From: Arthrobacter agilis
GTDB lineage: Bacteria; Actinomycetota; Actinomycetes; Actinomycetales; Micrococcaceae
Reading direction: 5' to 3'
Assembly: GCF_030816075.1 (NCBI RefSeq)
Contig: NZ_JAUSXO010000001.1
Span: 558,001 to 622,000 of the forward strand
Length of the DNA stretch: 64,000 bases
Shown: piece by piece, positions 57,132-64,000 of the stretch
Layout: each line of letters starts with the position of its first letter
Numbering within the stretch: the first letter of the stretch is position 1
Position numbers and translations under genes: made by a program
The notes under the pieces: model-generated
Told to the model about the DNA's origin: nothing
Databases searched by the model: none
Seen by the model: only the letters and a program-made list of their open reading frames with translations

Positions 57132-60100
57132 TTAAGGTTTGCCGTTGGCCCGGTAGAGGAATGCGGCCATCGCGTCGCGGTTGACGGGTTGCAGGGCCCG
57201 GTAGGTGCGGGTCCCGTTGCCTTCTGCCCAGCCGGTGCTGATGCCTTGGCCTGCGAGCCAGGACATCTCCTTGTAGAACTGCTGGTTCGTGGCAACGTCC
57301 GCGAACGGCGAGACCGTAGGCGGTGTGTAGGTGGGGGAGCCGGCTGCGCGGTAGAGGAATGCGGCCATCGCGTCCCGGTTGACGGGTTGCAGGGCCCGGT
57401 AGGTGCGGGTCCCGTTGCCTTCTGCCCAGCCGGTGCTGATGCCTTGGCCTGCGAGCCAGGACATCTCCTTGTAGAACTGCTGGTTCGTGGCAACGTCCGC
57501 GAACGGCGAGACCGTAGGCGGTGTGTAGGTGGGGGAGCCGGCTGCGCGGTAGAGGAATGCGGCCATCGCGTCCCGGTTGACGGGTTGCAGGGCCCGGTAG
57601 GTGCGGGTCCCGTTGCCTTCTGCCCAGCCGGTGCTGATGCCTTGGCCTGCGAGCCAGGACATCTCCTTGTAGAACAACTGGTTCGTGCTCACATCCGCGA
57701 ACGGCGACACCGCAGGGGGCGCATACGGTGCTCCCGCATTGTTGAACGTGGTCGTCCATTCGGTGACCGCATTCGGTGCCAGGACGTAGCCGGTGGTGGC
57801 GCGGGCGGTCACGGTGAGGGTCCCGGTGCCGGGGTAGGTGCCGGCCGCGACAACCTTGCCTGCGACCTGGTATTCGACTCCGGTGGTGGTGGGGATGGTG
57901 TAGGTGTCGTCCTTAATGCCGTCCTTGTCCGTGAACACCACCGCGGTCGGGGTGACCTGGAGCGGGGTGGTCTTGAACGTGGTCGTCCATTCGGTGACCG
58001 CATTCGGTGCCAGGACGTAGCCGGTGGTGGCGCGGGCGGTCACGGTGAGGGTCCCGGTGCCGGGGTAGGTGCCGGCCGCGACAACCTTGCCTGCGACCTG
58101 GTATTCGACTCCGGTGGTGGTGGGGATGGTGTAGGTGTCGTCCTTAATGCCGTCCTTGTCCGTGAACACCACCGCGGTCGGGGTGACCTGGAGCGGGGTG
58201 GTCTTGAACGTGGTCGTCCATTCGGTGACCGCATTCGGTGCCAGGACGTAGCCGGTGGTGGCGCGGGCGGTCACGGTGAGGGTCCCGGTGCCGGGGTAGG
58301 TGCCGGCCGCGACAACCTTGCCTGCGACCTGGTATTCGACTCCGGTGGTGGTGGGGATGGTGTAGGTGTCGTCCTTAATGCCGTCCTTGTCCGTGAACAC
58401 CACCGCGGTCGGGGTGACCTGGAGCGGGGTGGTCTTGAACGTGGTCGTCCATTCGGTGACCGCATTCGGTGCCAGGACGTAGCCGGTGGTGGCGCGGGCG
58501 GTCACGGTGAGGGTCCCGGTGCCGGGGTAGGTGCCGGCCGCGACAACCTTGCCTGCGACCTGGTATTCGACTCCGGTGGTGGTGGGGATGGTGTAGGTGT
58601 CGTCCTTAATGCCGTCCTTGTCCGTGAACACCACCGCGGTCGGGGTGACCTGGAGCGGGGTGGGAGTCGCCCTAGCGGTGACTGTAAGTGTTGCCAGGGT
58701 CTGGAAGAAGATGGAGGTGTTTCCGAGGGTGTCAGTCAGGGGGTAGAGAGTTACTTCCCATTTCCCTGGTGCGGAGCCTTCGGGGATTGTGACTGTGCGT
58801 TCCCAGGTGCCGTCTTGGGTTGTTCCCGAGACGAGGCTCATTGCCCCGAATCCGAAGCTTTGATCAGTGGTGGTGTGACTGACCGTGATCGTTGGAGGTC
58901 GAACTCCGGTCTGGTCACGGAGCTGTGCGGTGATTTTCGCGGTCCTAGGGCCGCTCTCGAGGTTCAGCTCCGTGGGCGTGACTGAGGAACTGACAAGGGC
59001 CGGCCCACTGGTATCAGAAATAGCGCCGGTGACTGTAAGTGTTGCCAGGGTCTGGAAGAAGATGGAGGTGTTTCCGAGGGTGTCAGTCAGGGGGTAGAGA
59101 GTTACTTCCCATTTCCCTGGTGCGGAGCCTTCGGGGATTGTGACTGTGCGTTCCCAGGTGCCGTCTTGGGTTGTTCCCGAGACGAGGCTCATTGCCCCGA
59201 ATCCGAAGCTTTGATCAGTGGTGGTGTGACTGACCGTGATCGTTGGAGGTCGAACTCCGGTCTGGTCACGGAGCTGTGCGGTGATTTTCGCGGTCCTAGG
59301 GCCGCTCTCGAGGTTCAGCTCCGTGGGCGTGACTGAGGAACTGACAAGGGCCGGCCCACTGGTATCAGAAATAGCGCCGGTGACTGTAAGTGTTGCCAGG
59401 GTCTGGAAGAAGATGGAGGTGTTTCCGAGGGTGTCAGTCAGGGGGTAGAGAGTTACTTCCCATTTCCCTGGTGCGGAGCCTTCGGGGATTGTGACTGTGC
59501 GTTCCCAGGTGCCGTCTTGGGTTGTTCCCGAGACGAGGCTCATTGCCCCGAATCCGAAGCTTTGATCAGTGGTGGTGTGACTGACCGTGATCGTTGGAGG
59601 TCGAACTCCGGTCTGGTCACGGAGCTGTGCGGTGATTTTCGCGGTCCTAGGGCCGCTCTCGAGGTTCAGCTCCGTGGGCGTGACTGAGGAACTGACAAGG
59701 GCCGGCCCACTGGTATCAGAAATAGCCGCCGTGGTCTTGAATGTGGTCGTCCATTCGGTGACCGCATTCGGTGCCAGGACGTAGCCGGTGGTGGCGCGGG
59801 CGGTCACGGTGAGGGTCCCGGTGCCGGGGTAGGTGCCGGCCGCGACAACCTTGCCTGCGACCTGGTATTCGACTCCGGTGGTGGTGGGGATGGTGTAGGT
59901 GTCGTCTTTGGTGCCGTCCTTGTCCGTGAACACCACCGCGGTCGGGGTGACCTGGAGCGGGGTGGTCTTGAACGTGGTCGTCCATTCGGTGACCGCATTC
60001 GGTGCCAGGACGTAGCCGGTGGTGGCGCGGGCGGTCACGGTGAGGGTCCCGGTGCCGGGGTAGGTGCCGGCCGCGACAACCTTGCCTGCGACCTGGTATT

Positions 60101-61484
60101 CGACTCCGGTGGTGGTGGGGATGGTGTAGGTGTCGTCCTTGATGCCGTCCTTGTCCGTGAACACCACCGCGGTCGGGGTGACTGGACCAATCACGAAGGT
60201 TGCTGCAGTGTAGTCGAGCGTCGCAGGACGCGTATCCCGCATCCCTGTCGGATTCTTGTAGATGGTGCCATTGGGCACATAACTGATCTGGCTGTTGTCG
60301 TTAGTTATGGAAATCGACGTGAAGTTGATTGGGCCAGCCGCCCACGAAGAATCAACGGTCGCCGTTGCAGTCCCGGATAGAGCTGGAGTTTCGTAATCGT
60401 CCCAGCGAGCTTGATGGTTTCGCCCCAACATGTCATCGAAGCTGAATACGACCGATCTCACGGGGACGTCCTGTACTTCCCAGTCGAAGGTCACCGTGCT
60501 GCCAACATCCGCGGTTGAGGGGGATGTCCGGGAGAAACCCATCAACGACGGCGGAACCGAAGTGTCAGAAGGGTTGGAGATGGCGAAGGTTGCTGCGGTG
60601 TAGTCGAGCGTCGCAGGACGCGTATCCCGCATCCCTGTCGGATTCTTGTAGATGGTGCCATTGGGCACATAACTGATCTGGCTGTTGTCGTTAGTTATGG
60701 AAATCGACGTGAAGTTGATTGGGCCAGCCGCCCACGAAGAATCAACGGTCGCCGTTGCAGTCCCGGATAGAGCTGGAGTTTCGTAATCGTCCCAGCGAGC
60801 TTGATGGTTTCGCCCCAACATGTCATCGAAGCTGAATACGACCGATCTCACGGGGACGTCCTGTACTTCCCAGTCGAAGGTCACCGTGCTGCCAACATCC
60901 GCGGTTGAGGGGGATGTCCGGGAGAAACCCATCAACGACGGCGGAACCGAAGTGTCAGAAGGGTTGGAGATGGCGAAGGTTGCTGCGGTGTAGTCGAGCG
61001 TCGCAGGACGCGTATCCCGCATCCCTGTCGGATTCTTGTAGATGGTGCCATTGGGCACATAACTGATCTGGCTGTTGTCGTTAGTTATGGAAATCGACGT
61101 GAAGTTGATTGGGCCAGCCGCCCACGAAGAATCAACGGTCGCCGTTGCAGTCCCGGATAGAGCTGGAGTTTCGTAATCGTCCCAGCGAGCTTGATGGTTT
61201 CGCCCCAACATGTCATCGAAGCTGAATACGACCGATCTCACGGGGACGTCCTGTACTTCCCAGTCGAAGGTCACCGTGCTGCCAACATCCGCGGTTGAGG
61301 GGGATGTCCGGGAGAAACCCATCAACGACGGCGGAACCGAAGTGTCAGCCCGGGCACCCGGGGCTAGATACAGGCCTTGAACGATCAGCAGCAAAACTAC
61401 TACAGCAGCAGTTTGCGCCAAGCGAAGCCCAGCCCGAGTTTGCGACGGACCTTGGGCAGGGTAGTGCCCGGAAAGTGATGACAT
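57132..61484 (-). CDS. giant exported modular repeat protein with C-terminal SLH-like repeats
   Basis: Surface protein of 1450 residues. A long signal peptide (to about residue 46, AAVVVLLLIVQGLYLAPGARA) is followed by modules in order A x3 (130 residues; SVPPSLMGFSRTSPSTADVG), B x2 (77 residues; TPTAVVFTDKDGIKDDTYTI), C x3 (117 residues; SDTSGPALVSSSVTPTELNL), B x4, D x3 (66 residues). A-C look like Ig-type beta domains. D reads FADVATNQQFYKEMSWLAGQ, GISTGW and NRDAMAAFLYR, an S-layer-homology-like pattern expected to bind the cell wall. Copies are nearly identical even in DNA. I choose ATG 61484 (AGGGAAA 4-5 bases upstream) over 61550 or 61514. Divergent from a pyruvyl-transferase gene. Confidence 0.92.
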   Translation of the reverse strand: MSSLSGHYPAQGPSQTRAGLRLAQTAAVVVLLLIVQGLYLAPGARADTSVPPSLMGFSRTSPSTADVGSTVTFDWEVQDVPVRSVVFSFDDMLGRNHQARWDDYETPALSGTATATVDSSWAAGPINFTSISITNDNSQISYVPNGTIYKNPTGMRDTRPATLDYTAATFAISNPSDTSVPPSLMGFSRTSPSTADVGSTVTFDWEVQDVPVRSVVFSFDDMLGRNHQARWDDYETPALSGTATATVDSSWAAGPINFTSISITNDNSQISYVPNGTIYKNPTGMRDTRPATLDYTAATFAISNPSDTSVPPSLMGFSRTSPSTADVGSTVTFDWEVQDVPVRSVVFSFDDMLGRNHQARWDDYETPALSGTATATVDSSWAAGPINFTSISITNDNSQISYVPNGTIYKNPTGMRDTRPATLDYTAATFVIGPVTPTAVVFTDKDGIKDDTYTIPTTTGVEYQVAGKVVAAGTYPGTGTLTVTARATTGYVLAPNAVTEWTTTFKTTPLQVTPTAVVFTDKDGTKDDTYTIPTTTGVEYQVAGKVVAAGTYPGTGTLTVTARATTGYVLAPNAVTEWTTTFKTTAAISDTSGPALVSSSVTPTELNLESGPRTAKITAQLRDQTGVRPPTITVSHTTTDQSFGFGAMSLVSGTTQDGTWERTVTIPEGSAPGKWEVTLYPLTDTLGNTSIFFQTLATLTVTGAISDTSGPALVSSSVTPTELNLESGPRTAKITAQLRDQTGVRPPTITVSHTTTDQSFGFGAMSLVSGTTQDGTWERTVTIPEGSAPGKWEVTLYPLTDTLGNTSIFFQTLATLTVTGAISDTSGPALVSSSVTPTELNLESGPRTAKITAQLRDQTGVRPPTITVSHTTTDQSFGFGAMSLVSGTTQDGTWERTVTIPEGSAPGKWEVTLYPLTDTLGNTSIFFQTLATLTVTARATPTPLQVTPTAVVFTDKDGIKDDTYTIPTTTGVEYQVAGKVVAAGTYPGTGTLTVTARATTGYVLAPNAVTEWTTTFKTTPLQVTPTAVVFTDKDGIKDDTYTIPTTTGVEYQVAGKVVAAGTYPGTGTLTVTARATTGYVLAPNAVTEWTTTFKTTPLQVTPTAVVFTDKDGIKDDTYTIPTTTGVEYQVAGKVVAAGTYPGTGTLTVTARATTGYVLAPNAVTEWTTTFKTTPLQVTPTAVVFTDKDGIKDDTYTIPTTTGVEYQVAGKVVAAGTYPGTGTLTVTARATTGYVLAPNAVTEWTTTFNNAGAPYAPPAVSPFADVSTNQLFYKEMSWLAGQGISTGWAEGNGTRTYRALQPVNRDAMAAFLYRAAGSPTYTPPTVSPFADVATNQQFYKEMSWLAGQGISTGWAEGNGTRTYRALQPVNRDAMAAFLYRAAGSPTYTPPTVSPFADVATNQQFYKEMSWLAGQGISTGWAEGNGTRTYRALQPVNRDAMAAFLYRANGKP
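57151..57730 (-). repeat. SLH-like D repeats, 198-base unit, three copies
   Basis: The landmark CGGTAGAGGA recurs at 57151, 57349 and 57547. The two lower-coordinate copies are almost identical; the one at 57547-57730 differs in its outer part (FADVSTNQLFY instead of FADVATNQQFY). Confidence 0.95.
57742..58662 (-). repeat. B repeats, 231-base unit, four copies
   Basis: Landmark TTGAACGTGGTCGTCC at 57742, 57973, 58204 and 58435; units look identical by eye. Confidence 0.95.
58680..59727 (-). repeat. C repeats, 351-base unit, three copies
   Basis: Landmark ACTGTAAGTGTTGCC at 58681, 59032 and 59383; units look identical by eye apart from the ends. Confidence 0.95.
59731..60182 (-). repeat. B repeats, 231-base unit, two further copies
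   Basis: Same unit as at 57742-58662 but with small base changes (TCTTTGGTGCC or TCCTTGATGCC in place of TCCTTAATGCC), giving Thr for Ile in one copy. Confidence 0.93.
60195..61348 (-). repeat. A repeats, 390-base unit, three copies
   Basis: Landmark GAAGGTTGCTGC at 60195, 60585 and 60975; identical by eye except at the outer joins. Confidence 0.95.
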
Positions 61485-61858
61485 TGATTTCCCTAGAAGA
61501 ATCGATTGAGACATTCGAAGCTTAGAGCAGGCGAGGCTGTCCGCCGCCACTGATTTTCCGCAGGGTTTCCACCGGATGAGACTTCAGCCGTTCAAACCGT
61601 CCTGATGCGCCGCTACCCATTGCTGCGCATCGAAATCTAGCGATTTGCCGAGGCAGGGTTGCCCGAGACATACCGAGGTAGCACGCGACGTGAGATGGGG
61701 GTTGGGCGCGTTCGGTGAGCCCGCGGGAGTTGGCGATCTGACCGTCTACCGGGTGACACGCGGCACGCTGAGGTCACGCGGGAAGGTGGGTTCCAGTAGC
61801 TTGTGCCGCTTGGATGGCGGTGGTGCGGTGTCCGGGCAAGCCACCGGGATGGGCGAGA
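61485..61858. other. divergent intergenic region
   Basis: No gene recognised. It should hold the promoters of the repeat protein and of the pyruvyl-transferase gene; no clear -35/-10 pair could be fixed. Confidence 0.45.
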
Positions 61859-63379
61859 ATGGGGGACGTGAAAGTAGCAGTGCTGGGAGACGTGGGTCAG
61901 TCGATCTATCACGTGGGTGATGAGGCGATGACCCATGCAGCCATCGATGAACTACGGGGCCGGGGTATCGATGACATCGTGGTCCTGACCCGCAATGTTC
62001 AGGTCTCGGGGCGAGCCTTCGAGTCCGAGGCCGTGCCGACCCTGACGTTCCCATGGCCTCCCCGTGAACGGTCGGATTTTCTTCGACGGGTTCTCGCCGT
62101 CGCGCAGGATGACCGGAACGCACATGCGGAGACGGACGCCATCCTGGACTTCATCGAGCACCTGCGTCAGTGTGATGCGCTTTTGGTCGCGGGTGGTGGC
62201 AACATGAATTCGCTGTACGGGTGGCTGCTGTATGAGCGGGTCGCCGCGGTCCGTATCGCTCGGGCGCTCGGCCTGCGCGTCGTCGTTTCCGGCCAGACGC
62301 TCGGGCCCGACCTGCACGGGCCCGACCGGGATGCGGCACGTACTCTCCTCGAGTCCGCGGATCTCACCGGGGCCCGGGAGTCGGACTCCCTGCAGCTCAT
62401 GCGGGACCTGGCCCCGGACGCGGCGGTGCGTCCCTGCCTCGACGACGCCTCCTTCATGGCGGTTGCCGGCCGGGAGAACGCCCCCGCGTCACGGCTGGAG
62501 TCGACCGGCAAAGCGGGTGATCTGCCCGCGGGGCCCTATATCGCTGCGACAATTTCACCCGGCCACGGCGAGGTGGACCGGGAGGCTTACCTGTCCGCCC
62601 TCGCCTCCGCGCTCGACGACGCCTCCGAGCTCACAGGGCACCCGGTCGTGTTCCTCCCGCACATGGCCACACCGGGTGAGGGCGATGTGGACGAACACAT
62701 GCATCAGGACATCGCTGCCCGGATGAGGAGCAGAAGGGTCGTACTCCTGCCCATCCAGGACGCATACCGGACACTCGATCTCACGCGCGATGCGGCCCTG
62801 GTGATCACCTCCCGGTATCACCCGGTGGTGTTCGCGCTCGAGGCCGGGGTGCCCGTCGTCGCGCTGGTGGCCGAAGCGTACAGCGACGTGCGGATCAGGG
62901 GAGCCCTTCACAATTGGGGGCTGGAGAACCTGGCCCTGACACTTCCGTCCCTGCTCGATGGCACCCTGACCGAGGCAGTGAACGATGTGTGGGCCAGAAG
63001 GGATGTCCTGTCGTCCTATCTGGCAGCCGCACGTGCGTCCCGCTTGGACCGACATCGCCAGTGGTGGGACGACGTGGCCTCGACGCTGGGGGGTAGGACC
63101 CCCGACAGCGTGCCGGCCTCGCTGGAGGTGCATGCACTGCCGTCCTTCGACCCGGCGTGGCAGGCCCGAGCCGCTGCCTCCGCCCTCGTATTCCTGCCCA
63201 CAGCGGCGGCATCGACGATGTGGCGGATCGAGAACGAGCACCTGCGCGGGGAGGTCGAAGCCCTCGCCGGCGAACGGGACGACGCACGTGATGAGTTGTC
63301 GGCCTGGTTCGAATCACGGTCCTTCAAGCTTGCCCGAAAGGTAGCGGCAGTGGCATCAGTTACAAGGCGGCGTCGATGA
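61859..63379 (+). CDS. polysaccharide pyruvyl-transferase family protein (CsaB/PF04230-like)
   Basis: Protein of 506 residues. Domain about 1-400 is of the polysaccharide pyruvyl-transferase family, which adds ketal-linked pyruvate from PEP to glycans: VAVLGDVGQSIYHVGDEAM at the start, DALLVAGGGNMNSLYG, VVVSGQTLGPDL, and late TSRYHPVVFALEAGVPVVAL with the conserved His. A C-terminal coiled stretch (IENEHLRGEVEALAGERDD) follows, with a basic end. ATG 61859 is preferred, though GTG 61868 is possible. The stop overlaps the next start (ATGA). It is divergent from the SLH-like surface protein. Family members with other roles exist. Confidence 0.82.
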   Translation: MGDVKVAVLGDVGQSIYHVGDEAMTHAAIDELRGRGIDDIVVLTRNVQVSGRAFESEAVPTLTFPWPPRERSDFLRRVLAVAQDDRNAHAETDAILDFIEHLRQCDALLVAGGGNMNSLYGWLLYERVAAVRIARALGLRVVVSGQTLGPDLHGPDRDAARTLLESADLTGARESDSLQLMRDLAPDAAVRPCLDDASFMAVAGRENAPASRLESTGKAGDLPAGPYIAATISPGHGEVDREAYLSALASALDDASELTGHPVVFLPHMATPGEGDVDEHMHQDIAARMRSRRVVLLPIQDAYRTLDLTRDAALVITSRYHPVVFALEAGVPVVALVAEAYSDVRIRGALHNWGLENLALTLPSLLDGTLTEAVNDVWARRDVLSSYLAAARASRLDRHRQWWDDVASTLGGRTPDSVPASLEVHALPSFDPAWQARAAASALVFLPTAAASTMWRIENEHLRGEVEALAGERDDARDELSAWFESRSFKLARKVAAVASVTRRRR

Positions 63380-64000
63380 GCGGACCGCTGGCGGCACAGG
63401 TCGCCGTCATCATGCGCACGAAGGACCGACCGGTCCTCCTGAAACGGGCGGTCGACGACGTCCTACGGCAGAATCTGCAGGATTGGCATCTCGTCATCGT
63501 CAACGACGGCGGGGCACCGGATCCCGTGGACTCCCTCATTGCTGCCAACTCCGGTCGGTTCCGTGATCGCGTCACGATCCTCCACCACCACGAGAGCCGG
63601 GGGATGGAAGCGGCGTCGAACGCGGGCATCGCCGCCAGCGCGTCTTCGTACGTGGCCATCCACGACGACGACGACTCATGGCACCCCGACTTCCTCGCGC
63701 GCACCGTGAGCTACCTGGAGACCAGCCCCGACGCCGGCGTAGGCGTCCGTACCGAGATCGTCCACGAGCGGATCGAGGACGACCGGGTCATCGAGACCGG
63801 CAGGGCGCCCTTCTCGCCCGAGATCCGGGAGCTCATGCTCAGCGATGCGCTGCGCTACAACCGGTGCGTGCCCATCGGCCTGCTCTATCGACGGAAGCTC
63901 CACACGGAGGTCGGCGGCTACGACGAGACCCTCGGGGCGGTCGGTGACTGGGAGTTCCAGTTGCGCGTCCTCCAGCACCACACGCTCGGCTTCATCGACG
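63376..64000 (+). CDS. glycosyltransferase family 2 (5' part)
   Basis: N-terminal 208 residues of a GT-A glycosyltransferase that continues past the window. VAVIMRTKDRPVLLKRAVDD is the typical opening, DWHLVIVNDGGAPDP follows, and AIHDDDDSWHPDF (about residues 94-106) is the metal/nucleotide-sugar site. LHTEVGGYDETLGAVGDWEF has the ED-like motif before the acceptor part. The start ATG overlaps the previous stop by four bases, so both genes are made together and probably act on the same glycan. Confidence 0.92.
   Translation, partial: MSGPLAAQVAVIMRTKDRPVLLKRAVDDVLRQNLQDWHLVIVNDGGAPDPVDSLIAANSGRFRDRVTILHHHESRGMEAASNAGIAASASSYVAIHDDDDSWHPDFLARTVSYLETSPDAGVGVRTEIVHERIEDDRVIETGRAPFSPEIRELMLSDALRYNRCVPIGLLYRRKLHTEVGGYDETLGAVGDWEFQLRVLQHHTLGFID

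Noticed and set aside
57105..58985. Plus-strand frame of 626 codons with regular repeats
   Set aside because: It is the antisense of the B and D repeats of the surface protein, so its periodicity is inherited. The minus frame has signal peptide, ribosome site and SLH-like motifs.
57151..61348. Regular repeats considered as a CRISPR array
   Set aside because: Units are 198-390 bases, coding and without variable spacers; no cas genes.

Overview
The window looks like a chromosome segment of a high-G+C actinobacterium, most likely a Micrococcaceae member close to Arthrobacter. The clues are the GC-rich codon use of the housekeeping genes, the sufS-sufU, nhaA, mfd, deoC, PNP and lpdA set, an SCO4848-type membrane protein and a DUF2505 protein, common GTG/TTG starts, leaderless-type promoters, and a surface protein ending in Micrococcaceae-style SLH-like repeats. 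No rRNA, tRNA or CRISPR array was recognised.

Layout. 1-2071: 3' part of a large LuxR-family (LAL) regulator. 2441-3064: a small secreted protein with an LANTG cell-wall sorting signal. 3336-11609 (minus strand): a six-gene surface-glycan operon (glycosyltransferase, gmd, fcl, Wzz/tyrosine kinase, initiating sugar-phosphate transferase, DUF4012 protein). 12022-18535 (plus strand): acetyltransferase, glycosyltransferases and a Wzx-like flippase, with start/stop overlaps between the first four genes. 18848-20359 (minus): a low-molecular-weight tyrosine phosphatase and a VanZ-like protein. 20646-21891: the core pair rplY-pth; rplY carries a one-base frameshift. 22255-25530: an insertion-sequence graveyard (decayed ISL3 and IS3 transposases) around an acyltransferase. 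25855-29199: second acyltransferase, Wzy-like polymerase, SGNH hydrolase. 29681-34839: two tandem LAL regulators. 34941-54122: mostly core genes: sufS-sufU, M23 peptidase, sensor histidine kinase, nhaA, NUDIX/GNAT/SCO4848/DUF2505 string, mfd, deoC, phosphosugar mutase, PNP, lpdA-type flavoprotein, MFS transporter. 54707-56859: membrane Ser/Thr kinase and a coupled lipoprotein. 57132-61484: a 1450-residue exported protein of fifteen nearly identical modules ending in three SLH-like repeats. 61859-64000: a divergent polysaccharide pyruvyl-transferase family gene and the start of a GT2 glycosyltransferase.

How the genes work together. The left 30 kb can be read as a Wzx/Wzy exopolysaccharide locus: priming transferase, GDP-L-fucose synthesis, several glycosyltransferases, O-acetylation, flippase, polymerase, chain-length control by a tyrosine kinase and its likely phosphatase. 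By eye it is less GC-rich than the core genes and is split in two by rplY-pth, with LAL regulators on both outer flanks. At the right end, an SLH-like surface protein is divergent from a CsaB-family enzyme. SLH domains are known to bind pyruvylated wall polymers, so this may be a surface-layer module encoded with the enzyme that prepares its anchor. That link is the most interesting hypothesis in the window.
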